NCBI GenBank assembly: GCA_012511695.1
Contig: JAAZFO010000013.1
Span: 1 to 9,047, forward strand
Length of the DNA stretch: 9,047 nucleotides
Direction of reading: 5' to 3'
From: Erysipelotrichia bacterium
GTDB lineage: Bacteria; Bacillota_I; Bacilli_A; RFN20; CAG-826
Part shown: positions 1 to 9,047 of the stretch, one piece after another
Layout of the letters: each line of letters starts with the position of its first letter
How positions within the stretch are numbered: position 1 is the stretch's first letter
Notes under the pieces: model-generated
Seen by the model: the letters and a program-made list of their open reading frames with translations, nothing else
Database searches by the model: none
Told to the model about the DNA's origin: nothing
Position numbers and translations under genes: made by a program

Positions 1-172
1 CATCATAGGCCTATATCTTTTAATAAGAAGTTGGAAACTGACATTTAAATTTTAGTAACAGTGTTTTTACGCTAATGATAAATAATCGTTGAACAAAAGA
101 AAAATACCACTATTGGTTCTCATCTATTTTTTATTTATTTTTAGAGGTGATTTTTTTAATCTTAAATCTATA

Positions 173-1066
173 TTATTTTAAATATTTAGCATTTCTTTTT
201 AATCCTTTTTGATAGTGTTTAATTCCGATAAAAATATCCGGTCTAAGTATAAAAAATCTAAAGAAAACATTGCCTTTAATTAAGTCGTTCCCATAAAAAA
301 ATATATCTTTTTTTCTTTTTTTAGAAGAAAGCTTAATTTCATAACCTTCCGCCTCTTTAATAATGTTTTTAATCTTTACACCGCGGTCCGAATAGATCTT
401 CGTTTTTCCGTTCATCGTAAACTTAAATCTCTTCATTAACCAACCCATAATTCCAGGCATATGTTCAAGTTTGCCAACACTATTTATATAAACTATGGGC
501 ACATCAAACGCCTCTTTATGCACATTGCAAAAATAAGCATTCGTTTTAGTTTCTTCGAGATCTTTTTTAGGGTCAGCGGGACTGCCATGAGGAAACACAA
601 TTAAAGAAATTTTCTCATTTTTAATATTTTCATAAAAATGTTTCCGTCTGGAATCATAACAAATGGCGACACCGACATTTCCAAACGGTGTTTTAATGAC
701 ATTATTGTATTTACCTCTTTTAAAAACCGCGGCTTCTCCTTCGCTTTTTGTTACTACTCCGTAAACTTCTTTTTTATCAGCGATTAAATAGCGATTATAA
801 TAATGTCCATTTTCATAATCCACATATCCCACTCCGATGAATGTGTTGAATTTTGTAGCGAGTTTAAAAGCCCAGGCTGCAGTGTCTTGGCCAGCATGGT
901 CAGCATACTCCCATACTTTTTGGTTTGGCAAATAACTACAGATTGCTAATTCTGGTAATAAAACTAAATCAGGAGCAGGCAGTTTTGCAATGAGTGATTC
1001 AATATAGACTTTTCTTTCCTCCAGCCCCTTTATTTCGTTATTTAACTCTAGAGCGAATATTCTCAT
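173..1066 (-). CDS. Carbon-nitrogen hydrolase (nitrilase superfamily) protein
   Basis: Cytosolic amidohydrolase of the nitrilase superfamily, 297 residues from the chosen start, near the usual single-domain length. The Glu-Lys-Cys catalytic triad is visible: Glu39 in LLPEL, Lys107 in VVTKSEGE, and nucleophile Cys136 in VGVAICYDSR. The downstream FPHGSP and VYINSVG segments fit the alpha-beta-beta-alpha fold. No signal peptide or membrane segment is seen. The C-terminus is rich in Lys, Phe and Ile. I chose ATG 1066 because the first beta strand (MRIFALEL) begins there and a GAG-containing Shine-Dalgarno-like stretch precedes it by about 8 bases. An in-frame GTG at 1105 would add 13 residues (RQWWYFKSRDDF) but has no clear ribosome site. 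Substrate is unknown; omega-amidase, carbamoylase or aliphatic amidase activity are all possible. It ends in TAA and stands apart from the upstream operon, behind about 500 gene-poor bases. By eye it is more AT-rich than the operon genes. Family assignment is firm; function is not. Confidence 0.85.
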   Translation of the reverse strand: MRIFALELNNEIKGLEERKVYIESLIAKLPAPDLVLLPELAICSYLPNQKVWEYADHAGQDTAAWAFKLATKFNTFIGVGYVDYENGHYYNRYLIADKKEVYGVVTKSEGEAAVFKRGKYNNVIKTPFGNVGVAICYDSRRKHFYENIKNEKISLIVFPHGSPADPKKDLEETKTNAYFCNVHKEAFDVPIVYINSVGKLEHMPGIMGWLMKRFKFTMNGKTKIYSDRGVKIKNIIKEAEGYEIKLSSKKRKKDIFFYGNDLIKGNVFFRFFILRPDIFIGIKHYQKGLKRNAKYLK

Positions 1067-1292
1067 AAAATCATCTCTACTTTTAAAATACCACCATTGT
1101 CGCACATTTGTTCCATTTTCCGCGATGACTTAAAACAGTTGTTTTCTCTTTTGTTCGATTTCGTTCATAAAAGGATAAATAATTACTTATTGCGGACACT
1201 GTTTTTTCGTTTTTGTTTTATCATAAACCATGAAGCAATTCAAAATATTATTTTTGATATAATTAATTAATATTTAATCATGTCGACAATGC

Positions 1293-1548
1293 TTAAATCA
1301 TAAGTCTGTCATAATTAATAGCAATATCTAATCTAACAAATCTTTTGTCTTGTTCACATTGAACATCAAATATACTTCTTTTATTACTTAAGACAAAATT
1401 GTCTTAATGTTTTTGTGTAGTTCACCTTGATCACCATCCTACACTTATGTTTTACATCGAAATTGCGACAATTAAAACACTCTAGTCGATATTGTTGGCC
1501 TTTAAATTGATTGAAAGACGTTTGTAATCCTGCTAATAAAAAAGACAC
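1293..1548 (-). pseudogene. Possible remnant of a small Cys-containing protein gene (two adjoining open frames)
   Basis: I do not recognise a family. One frame is open from a GTG at 1548 to TAA at 1384 (54 residues) and includes the segment LECFNCRNFDVKHKC, with a C-x2-C pair followed by H-x-K-C, as in small zinc-binding modules. A second frame, shifted by one base, is open from just inside the first to TAA at 1293 (36 codons, ending NYDRLMI). Joined by one frameshift they would give roughly 85 residues. The GTG lies inside the tRNA-Ala terminator hairpin and has no ribosome site, so translation from it is unlikely. These open runs are longer than expected in such AT-rich DNA, but each alone could be chance. 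A decayed gene next to a tRNA 3' end is one explanation; non-coding DNA is the other. Confidence 0.22.
1388..1407. repeat. 20-bp near-perfect dyad
   Basis: TTAAGACAA-AA-TTGTCTTAA has two 9-base arms that are exact reverse complements around a 2-base centre. It lies where the two short open frames meet, about 320 bases upstream of the nitrilase-family start. The compact symmetry would suit a dimeric repressor operator. As a plus-strand RNA it could form a weak AT-rich hairpin followed by TGTTTTTG, a poor terminator. Nothing in the sequence decides between these. Confidence 0.5.
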
Positions 1549-1570
1549 TTCGTAAAAGTTACAAAATGTC
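1538..1570 (-). terminator. Rho-independent terminator after tRNA-Ala
   Basis: On the minus strand, GACATTTTGTAA (1570-1559) pairs with TTACGAAGTGTC (1555-1544) over 12 positions, two of them G-U, with a 3-base loop. Six T residues follow at 1543-1538. The hairpin starts 13 bases after the encoded CCA of tRNA-Ala, so it should end that transcript. Confidence 0.85.
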
Positions 1571-1582
1571 GATATTTAATGA

Positions 1583-1658
1583 TGGTGGATCCGACGAGGA
1601 TCGAACTCGTTACCTCCTCCATGCCATGGAGGCGCTCTCCCAGGTGAGCTACGGACCC
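1583..1658 (-). tRNA. tRNA-Ala (anticodon GGC)
   Basis: A complete 76-nt cloverleaf. Acceptor GGGTCCG pairs with CGGATCC, including the G3-U70 wobble that is the alanine identity element. The D-stem is GCTC/GAGC, and the anticodon stem CCTCC/GGAGG holds the loop ATGGCAT (anticodon GGC, reading GCC and GCU). The T-stem ACGAG/CTCGT holds loop TTCGATC. Discriminator A and a genome-encoded CCA end the gene. It has its own promoter just upstream and a terminator just downstream, so it is probably an independent unit. Confidence 0.97.
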
Positions 1659-1671
1659 AACAGCGAAATCA

Positions 1672-1699
1672 ATTATACAATAATTAAACGCGTAAACAA
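1672..1699 (-). promoter_or_regulatory. Sigma-70/SigA-type promoter of tRNA-Ala
   Basis: On the minus strand, a TTGTTT -35 box (1699-1694) and a perfect TATAAT -10 box (1677-1672) are separated by 16 bases. The mature tRNA-Ala starts 13 bases after the -10 box, which places the start site within a few bases of the tRNA 5' end. Confidence 0.75.
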
Positions 1700-1715
1700 T
1701 AACTTTTTTTACGGT

Positions 1716-1743
1716 AAAACAAAACTGAGATGTTAGCTCAGCC
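1716..1743 (-). terminator. Probable Rho-independent terminator after tRNA-Arg
   Basis: On the minus strand, CTGAG (1741-1737) and CTCAG (1729-1725) form a 5-bp stem around the 7-base loop CTAACAT. Two further G-U pairs can extend it (to 1743 and 1723), and the tract TTTTGTTTT follows directly (1724-1716). It lies between tRNA-Arg and the tRNA-Ala promoter, as expected for ending the tRNA-Arg or operon transcript. The stem is short, so efficiency may be modest. It overlaps a tRNA-like 5' half, described in the findings. Confidence 0.5.
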
Positions 1744-1784
1744 ACCACTTGCGCTACATGAGTCAAGATTATTTTTAATTATTT

Positions 1785-1861
1785 TGGCGCGCTTGAGACG
1801 ATTCGAACGTCCGACTTCTTCCTTAGGAGGGAAGCGCTCTATCCAGCTGAGCTACAAGCGC
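1785..1861 (-). tRNA. tRNA-Arg (anticodon CCT)
   Basis: A complete 77-nt cloverleaf. Acceptor GCGCTTG pairs fully with CAAGCGC, followed by discriminator G and an encoded CCA. The D-stem is GCTC/GAGC, and the anticodon stem CTTCC/GGAAG holds the loop CTCCTAA (anticodon CCT, reading AGG). The T-stem GGACG/CGTCT, with a G-U closing pair, holds loop TTCGAAT. It starts 42 bases after the galE stop with no convincing promoter of its own (a TAATAC lies 17 bases upstream without a good -35). It may be processed from the operon transcript. Confidence 0.96.
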
Positions 1862-1903
1862 AGGAGTAACAAAAAGTATTAGTCGCCGATGATAAGACTT
1901 TGC

Positions 1904-2917
1904 TTAATCGTAACCATGCGGATTTTTTCTTTGCCACCGCCAGGAATCGCGACAAGCATCTTCAATGTCGAGTTTCGTCTTAAAGCCCATTTCTAAAAAC
2001 GCCTTACTCACTTCCGCATAGTTTTCATCAATGTCTCCTGGCCGACGATCACAAATAATATACGGAATTTTAACGTTGTTAGCTTTTTCAAAAGCCTGAA
2101 CGAGTTCTAAAACACTCGTCCCTTTGCCCGTTCCGAGATTATAGATGACTAGCCCCGGTTTTTCTTCAAGTTTCTTTAAAGCCCGTAGATGACCATGTGC
2201 TAAGTCAACGACATGAATATAGTCTCTTACACCGGTGCCATCAACCGTTTTATAGTCATTACCATACACGTTTAGGTGTGGTCTTTTGCCGATAGCCACT
2301 TGGGTGATATAAGGCATGAGGTTATTTGGAATGCCGTGCGGGTCTTCACCAATCAAACCACTTTGATGGGCGCCAATCGGATTAAAGTAACGCAAAATAG
2401 CGATGTTAACTTCTTTGTGTTCTTTAGCATAATCTTTTAATAAATATTCAATGTCTAGTTTTGTTTGTCCATAAGGATTAGTGCACCCGCCGACTTTGTC
2501 ACTTTCTTTAAGGGGGACGTGTTTAGGAACGCCATATACCGTCGCACTACTAGAAAAGACTAAATTTGGAACATGGTATTTTTCCATTAATTGTAGTAAT
2601 ACCTCGCTACTCCCCACATTGTTTTTAAAGTATAGTTCCGGTTTTTCAACCGATTCCGCGACACTTTTTAAACCAGCGAAATGGATGATTGCCTTTATAG
2701 TTTCTTTTTCAAAGACTTCCGTCATACCGTCATAATCACAGACATCGATTTGATAAAATTTAGGTCGCCGATTAGTCATAAGAAAAATCCGGTTTAAAAC
2801 TTCGGGTTTAGAGTTGCTGAAGTTATCAACGATGACGACTTCATAGCCATGATTTAATAATTCCACGACGGTATGAGAGCCGATATAACCAGTTCCTCCG
2901 GTCACTAAGATCGCCAT
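1904..2917 (-). CDS. galE: UDP-glucose 4-epimerase
   Basis: Cytosolic NAD-dependent epimerase interconverting UDP-glucose and UDP-galactose (Leloir pathway; precursor for galactose-containing glycans and glycolipids). At 337 residues it has the usual length for bacterial GalE. The N-terminal Rossmann motif TGGTGYIGSHT (residues 6-16) binds NAD. The short-chain dehydrogenase triad is Ser124 in FSSSATVYG, Tyr149 and Lys153 in YGQTK, the same numbering as in E. coli GalE. LRYFNPIGAHQSG, VYGNDYKTVDGTGVRDYIHV and YNLGTGKGTSVLE are typical GalE segments. It starts 4 bases after gatB, and the Shine-Dalgarno lies inside the end of gatB, so it is the last protein gene of the operon. No other galactose genes are nearby, so a role in surface glycan synthesis rather than galactose catabolism is plausible but inferred. 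It ends in TAA. Confidence 0.97.
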   Translation of the reverse strand: MAILVTGGTGYIGSHTVVELLNHGYEVVIVDNFSNSKPEVLNRIFLMTNRRPKFYQIDVCDYDGMTEVFEKETIKAIIHFAGLKSVAESVEKPELYFKNNVGSSEVLLQLMEKYHVPNLVFSSSATVYGVPKHVPLKESDKVGGCTNPYGQTKLDIEYLLKDYAKEHKEVNIAILRYFNPIGAHQSGLIGEDPHGIPNNLMPYITQVAIGKRPHLNVYGNDYKTVDGTGVRDYIHVVDLAHGHLRALKKLEEKPGLVIYNLGTGKGTSVLELVQAFEKANNVKIPYIICDRRPGDIDENYAEVSKAFLEMGFKTKLDIEDACRDSWRWQRKNPHGYD

Positions 2918-2921
2918 ATGA

Positions 2922-4322
2922 TTATTCCTCCATTTTCTTAAGTAAAAGTTGTTTAGTCATTAGCGGGTCAACTTTATTATTAGACTTACGGTAGATTTGT
3001 CCTAAGATATAATTCAAAGATTTTTTCTTACCTCGACGATAAGCCGTTACTGCTTCCTCACATTCAAGCAAAACTTCATCAATAAGTATAACTAACTGTT
3101 CAGCAGACTGTATCAAACCATCGTCATCACTATTATATATGTCCTTTAAGGATTTGTTCGCTACTAATTGTTCATAAAAAATTGTTAGTTGTTTAGAAGA
3201 TATCTTGTCGGCTTCATAAAGATGTAAAAGGGCCACGATATCGTCTTCAATTTTTTGTAGTTTGTTAACCCCTTCTTTTTTTAAAGTCGCTTGCAAATTG
3301 CCGATTAAGAAATTGGCTACAAGGTCAACCGACAACCCCTCGTCTGCTAATTTAATGAATAAGGCTTTTAAATAAGGACTGCGTACGAGAACTTCTTTTT
3401 GTTGTTCCGTCAAGACGTATTGCACTAACGGATCTCCTCTTTTTTCATCTTCGCTAAGAGTTTTAGTAATAAAATCCTCACTAATTTTAATCGGGGCGAT
3501 ATTTGTATCTGGAAAATAACGGTAATCATCTTTTTTTTCTTTGCGACGCATAAAGACGGTTACATTATTTATTTCATCATAACGCCGGGTTTCTGCATAT
3601 ACTTTTTGCCCACTTTTTAACAAAGTTTTTTGTCTTTTAACTTCAGCATCGACCGCTTTAGCGATATGGCGAAAACTATTGAGGTTTTTAATTTCCACAA
3701 TAACACCTTGCTGAGCACTACCTTTTTGTTTAAGTGAAACATTAACATCCACACGGAGGGCTCCTTCTTGCATTTTGCCACTACTAACTTTTAATTTAAG
3801 GGCGAGCTTTTGGATTAATTTAACGAATTGCGCTGCCTCAGTTCCACTAGTAAAGTCTGGAGCGGTGACGATCTCGATTAAACCCATACCCGCACGATTA
3901 AAATCGATGAGCGTCTTATCATCAACGTGGACCTGCTTAGCGGTATCTTCCTCTAGATGTAACCGTGTGACTTGGATAATTTTTTCTTCTTCTGAAGAAG
4001 ATATTGCTATTCGTCCTTTGCGACCGAGAGGATTAAAATATTGCGTCAACTGATACCCTTTAGCTAAATCGCTATAAAAATAATTTTTGCGATCAAAGGT
4101 GAGGACATCACTCAGATCCATATTCAAACTATTCGCCATTTTAATTGCCGCTTTAACAACACGCTTATTAACGCTTGGCATCGCCCCAGGAAAAGCCATA
4201 TCTAACGGGGCTATTTGGCTATTTGGTGGACTACCAAACTGAGTTGAAGCCAGCGAAAAAAGCTTTGTCTTACTTTCGACTTGTAGATGGATTTCTAAAC
4301 CGATAACCGCTTGATAGGTCAT
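2922..4322 (-). CDS. gatB: Asp-tRNA(Asn)/Glu-tRNA(Gln) amidotransferase subunit B
   Basis: GatB is the tRNA-binding and kinase subunit of GatCAB. It phosphorylates the side chain of misacylated Glu-tRNA(Gln) or Asp-tRNA(Asn) with ATP, and the product is then amidated with ammonia from GatA. The length of 466 residues is near the usual 475 or so. The metal and ATP site is visible: Glu10 and His12 in VIGLEIHLQ, and Glu124/Glu125 in HLEEDT. Family segments follow in order: DMAFPGAMPSVNKR (41-54), FNRAGMGLIEIVT (141-153), LRVDVNVSL (189-197), EIKNLNSFR (210-218) and RRYDE with DDYRYFPDTN (246-274). The C-terminal part is the helical plus YqeY-like tail that contacts the tRNA elbow, ending in the family-like RRGKKKSLNYILGQI. 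The ATG overlaps the gatA TGA in ATGA, with GGGGG 7 bases upstream as a weak ribosome site. It ends in TAA. Confidence 0.96.
   Translation of the reverse strand: MTYQAVIGLEIHLQVESKTKLFSLASTQFGSPPNSQIAPLDMAFPGAMPSVNKRVVKAAIKMANSLNMDLSDVLTFDRKNYFYSDLAKGYQLTQYFNPLGRKGRIAISSSEEEKIIQVTRLHLEEDTAKQVHVDDKTLIDFNRAGMGLIEIVTAPDFTSGTEAAQFVKLIQKLALKLKVSSGKMQEGALRVDVNVSLKQKGSAQQGVIVEIKNLNSFRHIAKAVDAEVKRQKTLLKSGQKVYAETRRYDEINNVTVFMRRKEKKDDYRYFPDTNIAPIKISEDFITKTLSEDEKRGDPLVQYVLTEQQKEVLVRSPYLKALFIKLADEGLSVDLVANFLIGNLQATLKKEGVNKLQKIEDDIVALLHLYEADKISSKQLTIFYEQLVANKSLKDIYNSDDDGLIQSAEQLVILIDEVLLECEEAVTAYRRGKKKSLNYILGQIYRKSNNKVDPLMTKQLLLKKMEE
2927..2931 (-). promoter_or_regulatory. Shine-Dalgarno of galE within the end of gatB
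   Basis: GGAGG on the minus strand overlaps the last codons of gatB (Met-Glu-Glu-stop) and lies 9 bases before the galE ATG. It fixes the galE start and suggests that galE translation is linked to ribosomes finishing gatB. Confidence 0.8.
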
Positions 4323-5784
4323 TTATTTACCCCCGCGATTAAATCTTTTAAACCGGTCACATCTTCGATCGCTTTAGCGACACTTAACACCTTATCATCA
4401 GTAAAGATTTCACCAGTGATATTTACTCCAAAGGGCAAATTGTCTTTAAAACCTAACGGCAAAGTAATCGAAGGGAAACCCCCTAAATTACCGACTGATA
4501 AATGGGATTCGGCGATACTAGCATTTTGGTCATATGTCTTGGTCGGCACTAAGTCACTAAAAGACTTAGCCACTGTTGGAGAGGCGGGCAAAATTATCGC
4601 ATCGCACTTAGCTAAAACATCCTTAAAGGCCTTCACAATTAAGTGGCGACTTTTAGCGGCTAAAAGATAAATATCTTGTTGATTTTCTTCTAATAGGGCT
4701 AAGCCACCGATAACAAATCGCCGTTTAATGCGATTAGAAAAGCCGTGGTTTCTCACCTTAAATAACATCTCCTCATAACTGTCTCCACCTTGCTGTGTCC
4801 CAAACTTTATACCATCGAGATTAGCATTATTGCTCGTCGCTTCCGCACTAGAAATTATATAGTAAGTGGGATAAATAGCTTCGAGTAATTTTTGATCAAT
4901 CGAGACATGTTTAATAACAAAACCTCGTCTAGTTAATTGTTTTAAATGTTCATTGAAGGTTTCTTTGATGAAGCGATCTTCAATTGCTTCGACGATTTCA
5001 TCGATGACGACTAAAACATGAGGTTTTTTAGCTTTAAGTTTTTCTACATAATTAACGACGGGCCTTTTACTCGTCGTCATATCTTTAAAATCATGACCAG
5101 CTAGTAAGTTTAATAAATGAGCGCAGTCAGTGACATTGCGCGTAAAATAAGCGACGGTATCTAAAGAATTGGCAAATGGGAATAGTCCATAACGAGAAAT
5201 TAAGCCCCACGTTGGTTTAAAGCCAACTAACCCACCATAGGAAGCTGGTTTGCGGACGCTATCGCCGGTATCTGAGCCAAGAGCAAAAGGGACGATTCCG
5301 CGTGCACAACAAGCAGCAGAGCCACACGACGAGCCACCGATCATTCTTGTCTGTGTTTCATCCCACGGATTAAACGTTTTTCCTTTGTGGCCACTGGAGC
5401 CGGTATCATTCATCGCTAATTCATCAAGTGTTGTTTTCGCGACCATAATGGCTTTTGCTTTTTTTAATCGCCGATAAATTTCAGCAGAAAAAACCGGAAT
5501 ATAGTCCGCTAGTAGACGTGAAGAAGCCGTCGTTAAAATATCTTTTGTTGAGAAATTATCTTTAAGTGCATAAGGAATACCCCAAAAGATATTGTCCTTT
5601 TCAGGTTGTTGAGCGGATAACTCTTCCGCCATTAAAAGGGCTTCGGTTTCACAAATATATTCAAAAGCATTATTATTATCCGCTTTGATTTTAGCTAAGG
5701 CTTGCTTGACTAAAACTTTCGGCGTAACTTCTTTATTGACTAACGCCTCATGTAGTTCTGTTAAAGAAAGTGATAAATAATCTC

Positions 5785-5788
<4 letters not shown>
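4319..5788 (-). CDS. gatA: Asp-tRNA(Asn)/Glu-tRNA(Gln) amidotransferase subunit A
   Basis: GatA is the glutaminase subunit of GatCAB. It releases ammonia from glutamine and passes it through a channel to GatB. It belongs to the amidase-signature family and its 489 residues match the family. The Ser-cisSer-Lys triad is intact: Lys76 in IPYALKDNF, cis-Ser153 in GGSSCGSAA, and nucleophile Ser177 in SDTGDSVRKPAS. The spacing of 24 between the two serines is the expected one. The residue just before the nucleophile is Asp, where most bacterial GatA have Gly (TGGS); I recall TGDS from Mollicutes homologues. KPTWGLISRYGLFPFANSLDT is followed by the C-terminal half ending with LGGFPSITLPLGF. The ATG overlaps the gatC TGA (ATGA). 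AAAGG at 5800-5796, 7 bases upstream, supports the start. It ends in TGA within the gatB start. Confidence 0.96.

Positions 5789-9047
<3,259 letters not shown>

Larger units (their letters stand above)
1067..1582. other. Gene-poor AT-rich intergenic stretch
   Basis: About 500 bases between tRNA-Ala and the nitrilase-family gene with no confident gene. It contains the tRNA-Ala terminator (1538-1570), a 20-bp dyad (1388-1407), a short hairpin-like TGTTCA/TGAACA repeat (1351-1365), and two adjoining short open frames that may be gene remains (1293-1548). A TTGAAT element on the minus strand near 1247-1242 could be a -35 box for the nitrilase gene. However, the candidate -10 sequences after it (ATAAAA, TAAAAC) are poor, so I do not call a promoter. 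Confidence 0.6.

Noticed and set aside
1..48. Plus-strand frame open at the left edge, ending TAA at 46-48
   Set aside because: Only 15 codons, and a second plus-strand frame is also open for 17 codons. Too short to claim the end of a gene.
66..105. Resemblance between the left edge and the reverse complement of about 1145-1200 (shared GAACAAAAGA with AT-rich flanks)
   Set aside because: Only about 10 bases match exactly and the rest needs gaps in AT-rich DNA, so it is not a supported inverted repeat.
1130..1168. 12-codon frame MNEIEQKRKQLF before the nitrilase-family gene, in the same frame and ended by TAA
   Set aside because: There is no ribosome site, the sequence after the TAA is not recognisable, and the family fold already begins at the ATG at 1066. 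It could be a leader peptide, but nothing supports that.
1533..1766. 77-codon minus-strand open frame
   Set aside because: It runs straight through tRNA-Ala, its promoter and the terminator, so it is a chance frame.
1862..1903. AAAGT/ACTTT hairpin between galE and tRNA-Arg followed by a T run
   Set aside because: The stem is five A/T-rich pairs with mismatches inside and a large loop. It is too weak to call a terminator, and tRNA-Arg may be co-transcribed with galE.
2481..4053. Plus-strand open frames opposite galE and gatB
   Set aside because: They lie antisense to strongly conserved genes, match no known protein, and are explained as shadows of the coding frames.

Overview
This AT-rich window looks like chromosomal DNA from a low-GC Gram-positive bacterium of the Bacilli/Mollicutes-related lineages. 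The gene set (pcrA, ligA, gatCAB) and the protein sequences support this. TGA is used as a true stop: gatA, gatC, ligA and pcrA all end in TGA, so the TGA=Trp code of Mycoplasma and Spiroplasma does not apply. GatA nevertheless carries a T-G-D-S nucleophile motif that I associate from memory with Mollicutes. I cannot name the genus.

Layout, read on the minus strand (right to left), where every recognised gene lies. From 9047 down to 1904 there is a tightly packed unidirectional cluster: pcrA (5' end beyond the window), ligA, gatC, gatA, gatB, galE. The first four junctions are 4-base ATGA overlaps, and galE starts 4 bases after gatB with its Shine-Dalgarno inside the end of gatB. Expression is therefore probably one transcript with translational coupling. 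PcrA (helicase) and LigA (NAD+-dependent ligase) serve DNA replication and repair. GatCAB makes Gln-tRNA(Gln) and/or Asn-tRNA(Asn) by amidating misacylated Glu- or Asp-tRNA. GalE interconverts UDP-glucose and UDP-galactose.

Below the cluster are tRNA-Arg(CCT) (1785-1861) and tRNA-Ala(GGC) (1583-1658). Tentative terminators follow each, and tRNA-Ala has a good promoter of its own. A gene-poor AT-rich stretch of about 500 bases (1067-1582) follows, with a 20-bp dyad and two short open frames that may be the remains of a small Cys-containing protein gene. Then comes a nitrilase-superfamily amidohydrolase (173-1066). The leftmost 172 bases hold no gene I can support. Two plus-strand frames are open from the left edge for 15 to 17 codons, so a convergent gene could end there, but this is unproven.

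The most notable observation is an in-frame TAG in ligA (6609-6611). It replaces a residue in the helix-hairpin-helix region, while conserved LigA sequence continues in the same frame on both sides. It may be a base error, a nonsense mutation, or a readthrough site. I see no mobile element, CRISPR array, toxin-antitoxin pair or defence system. Most of the window is ordinary housekeeping DNA.
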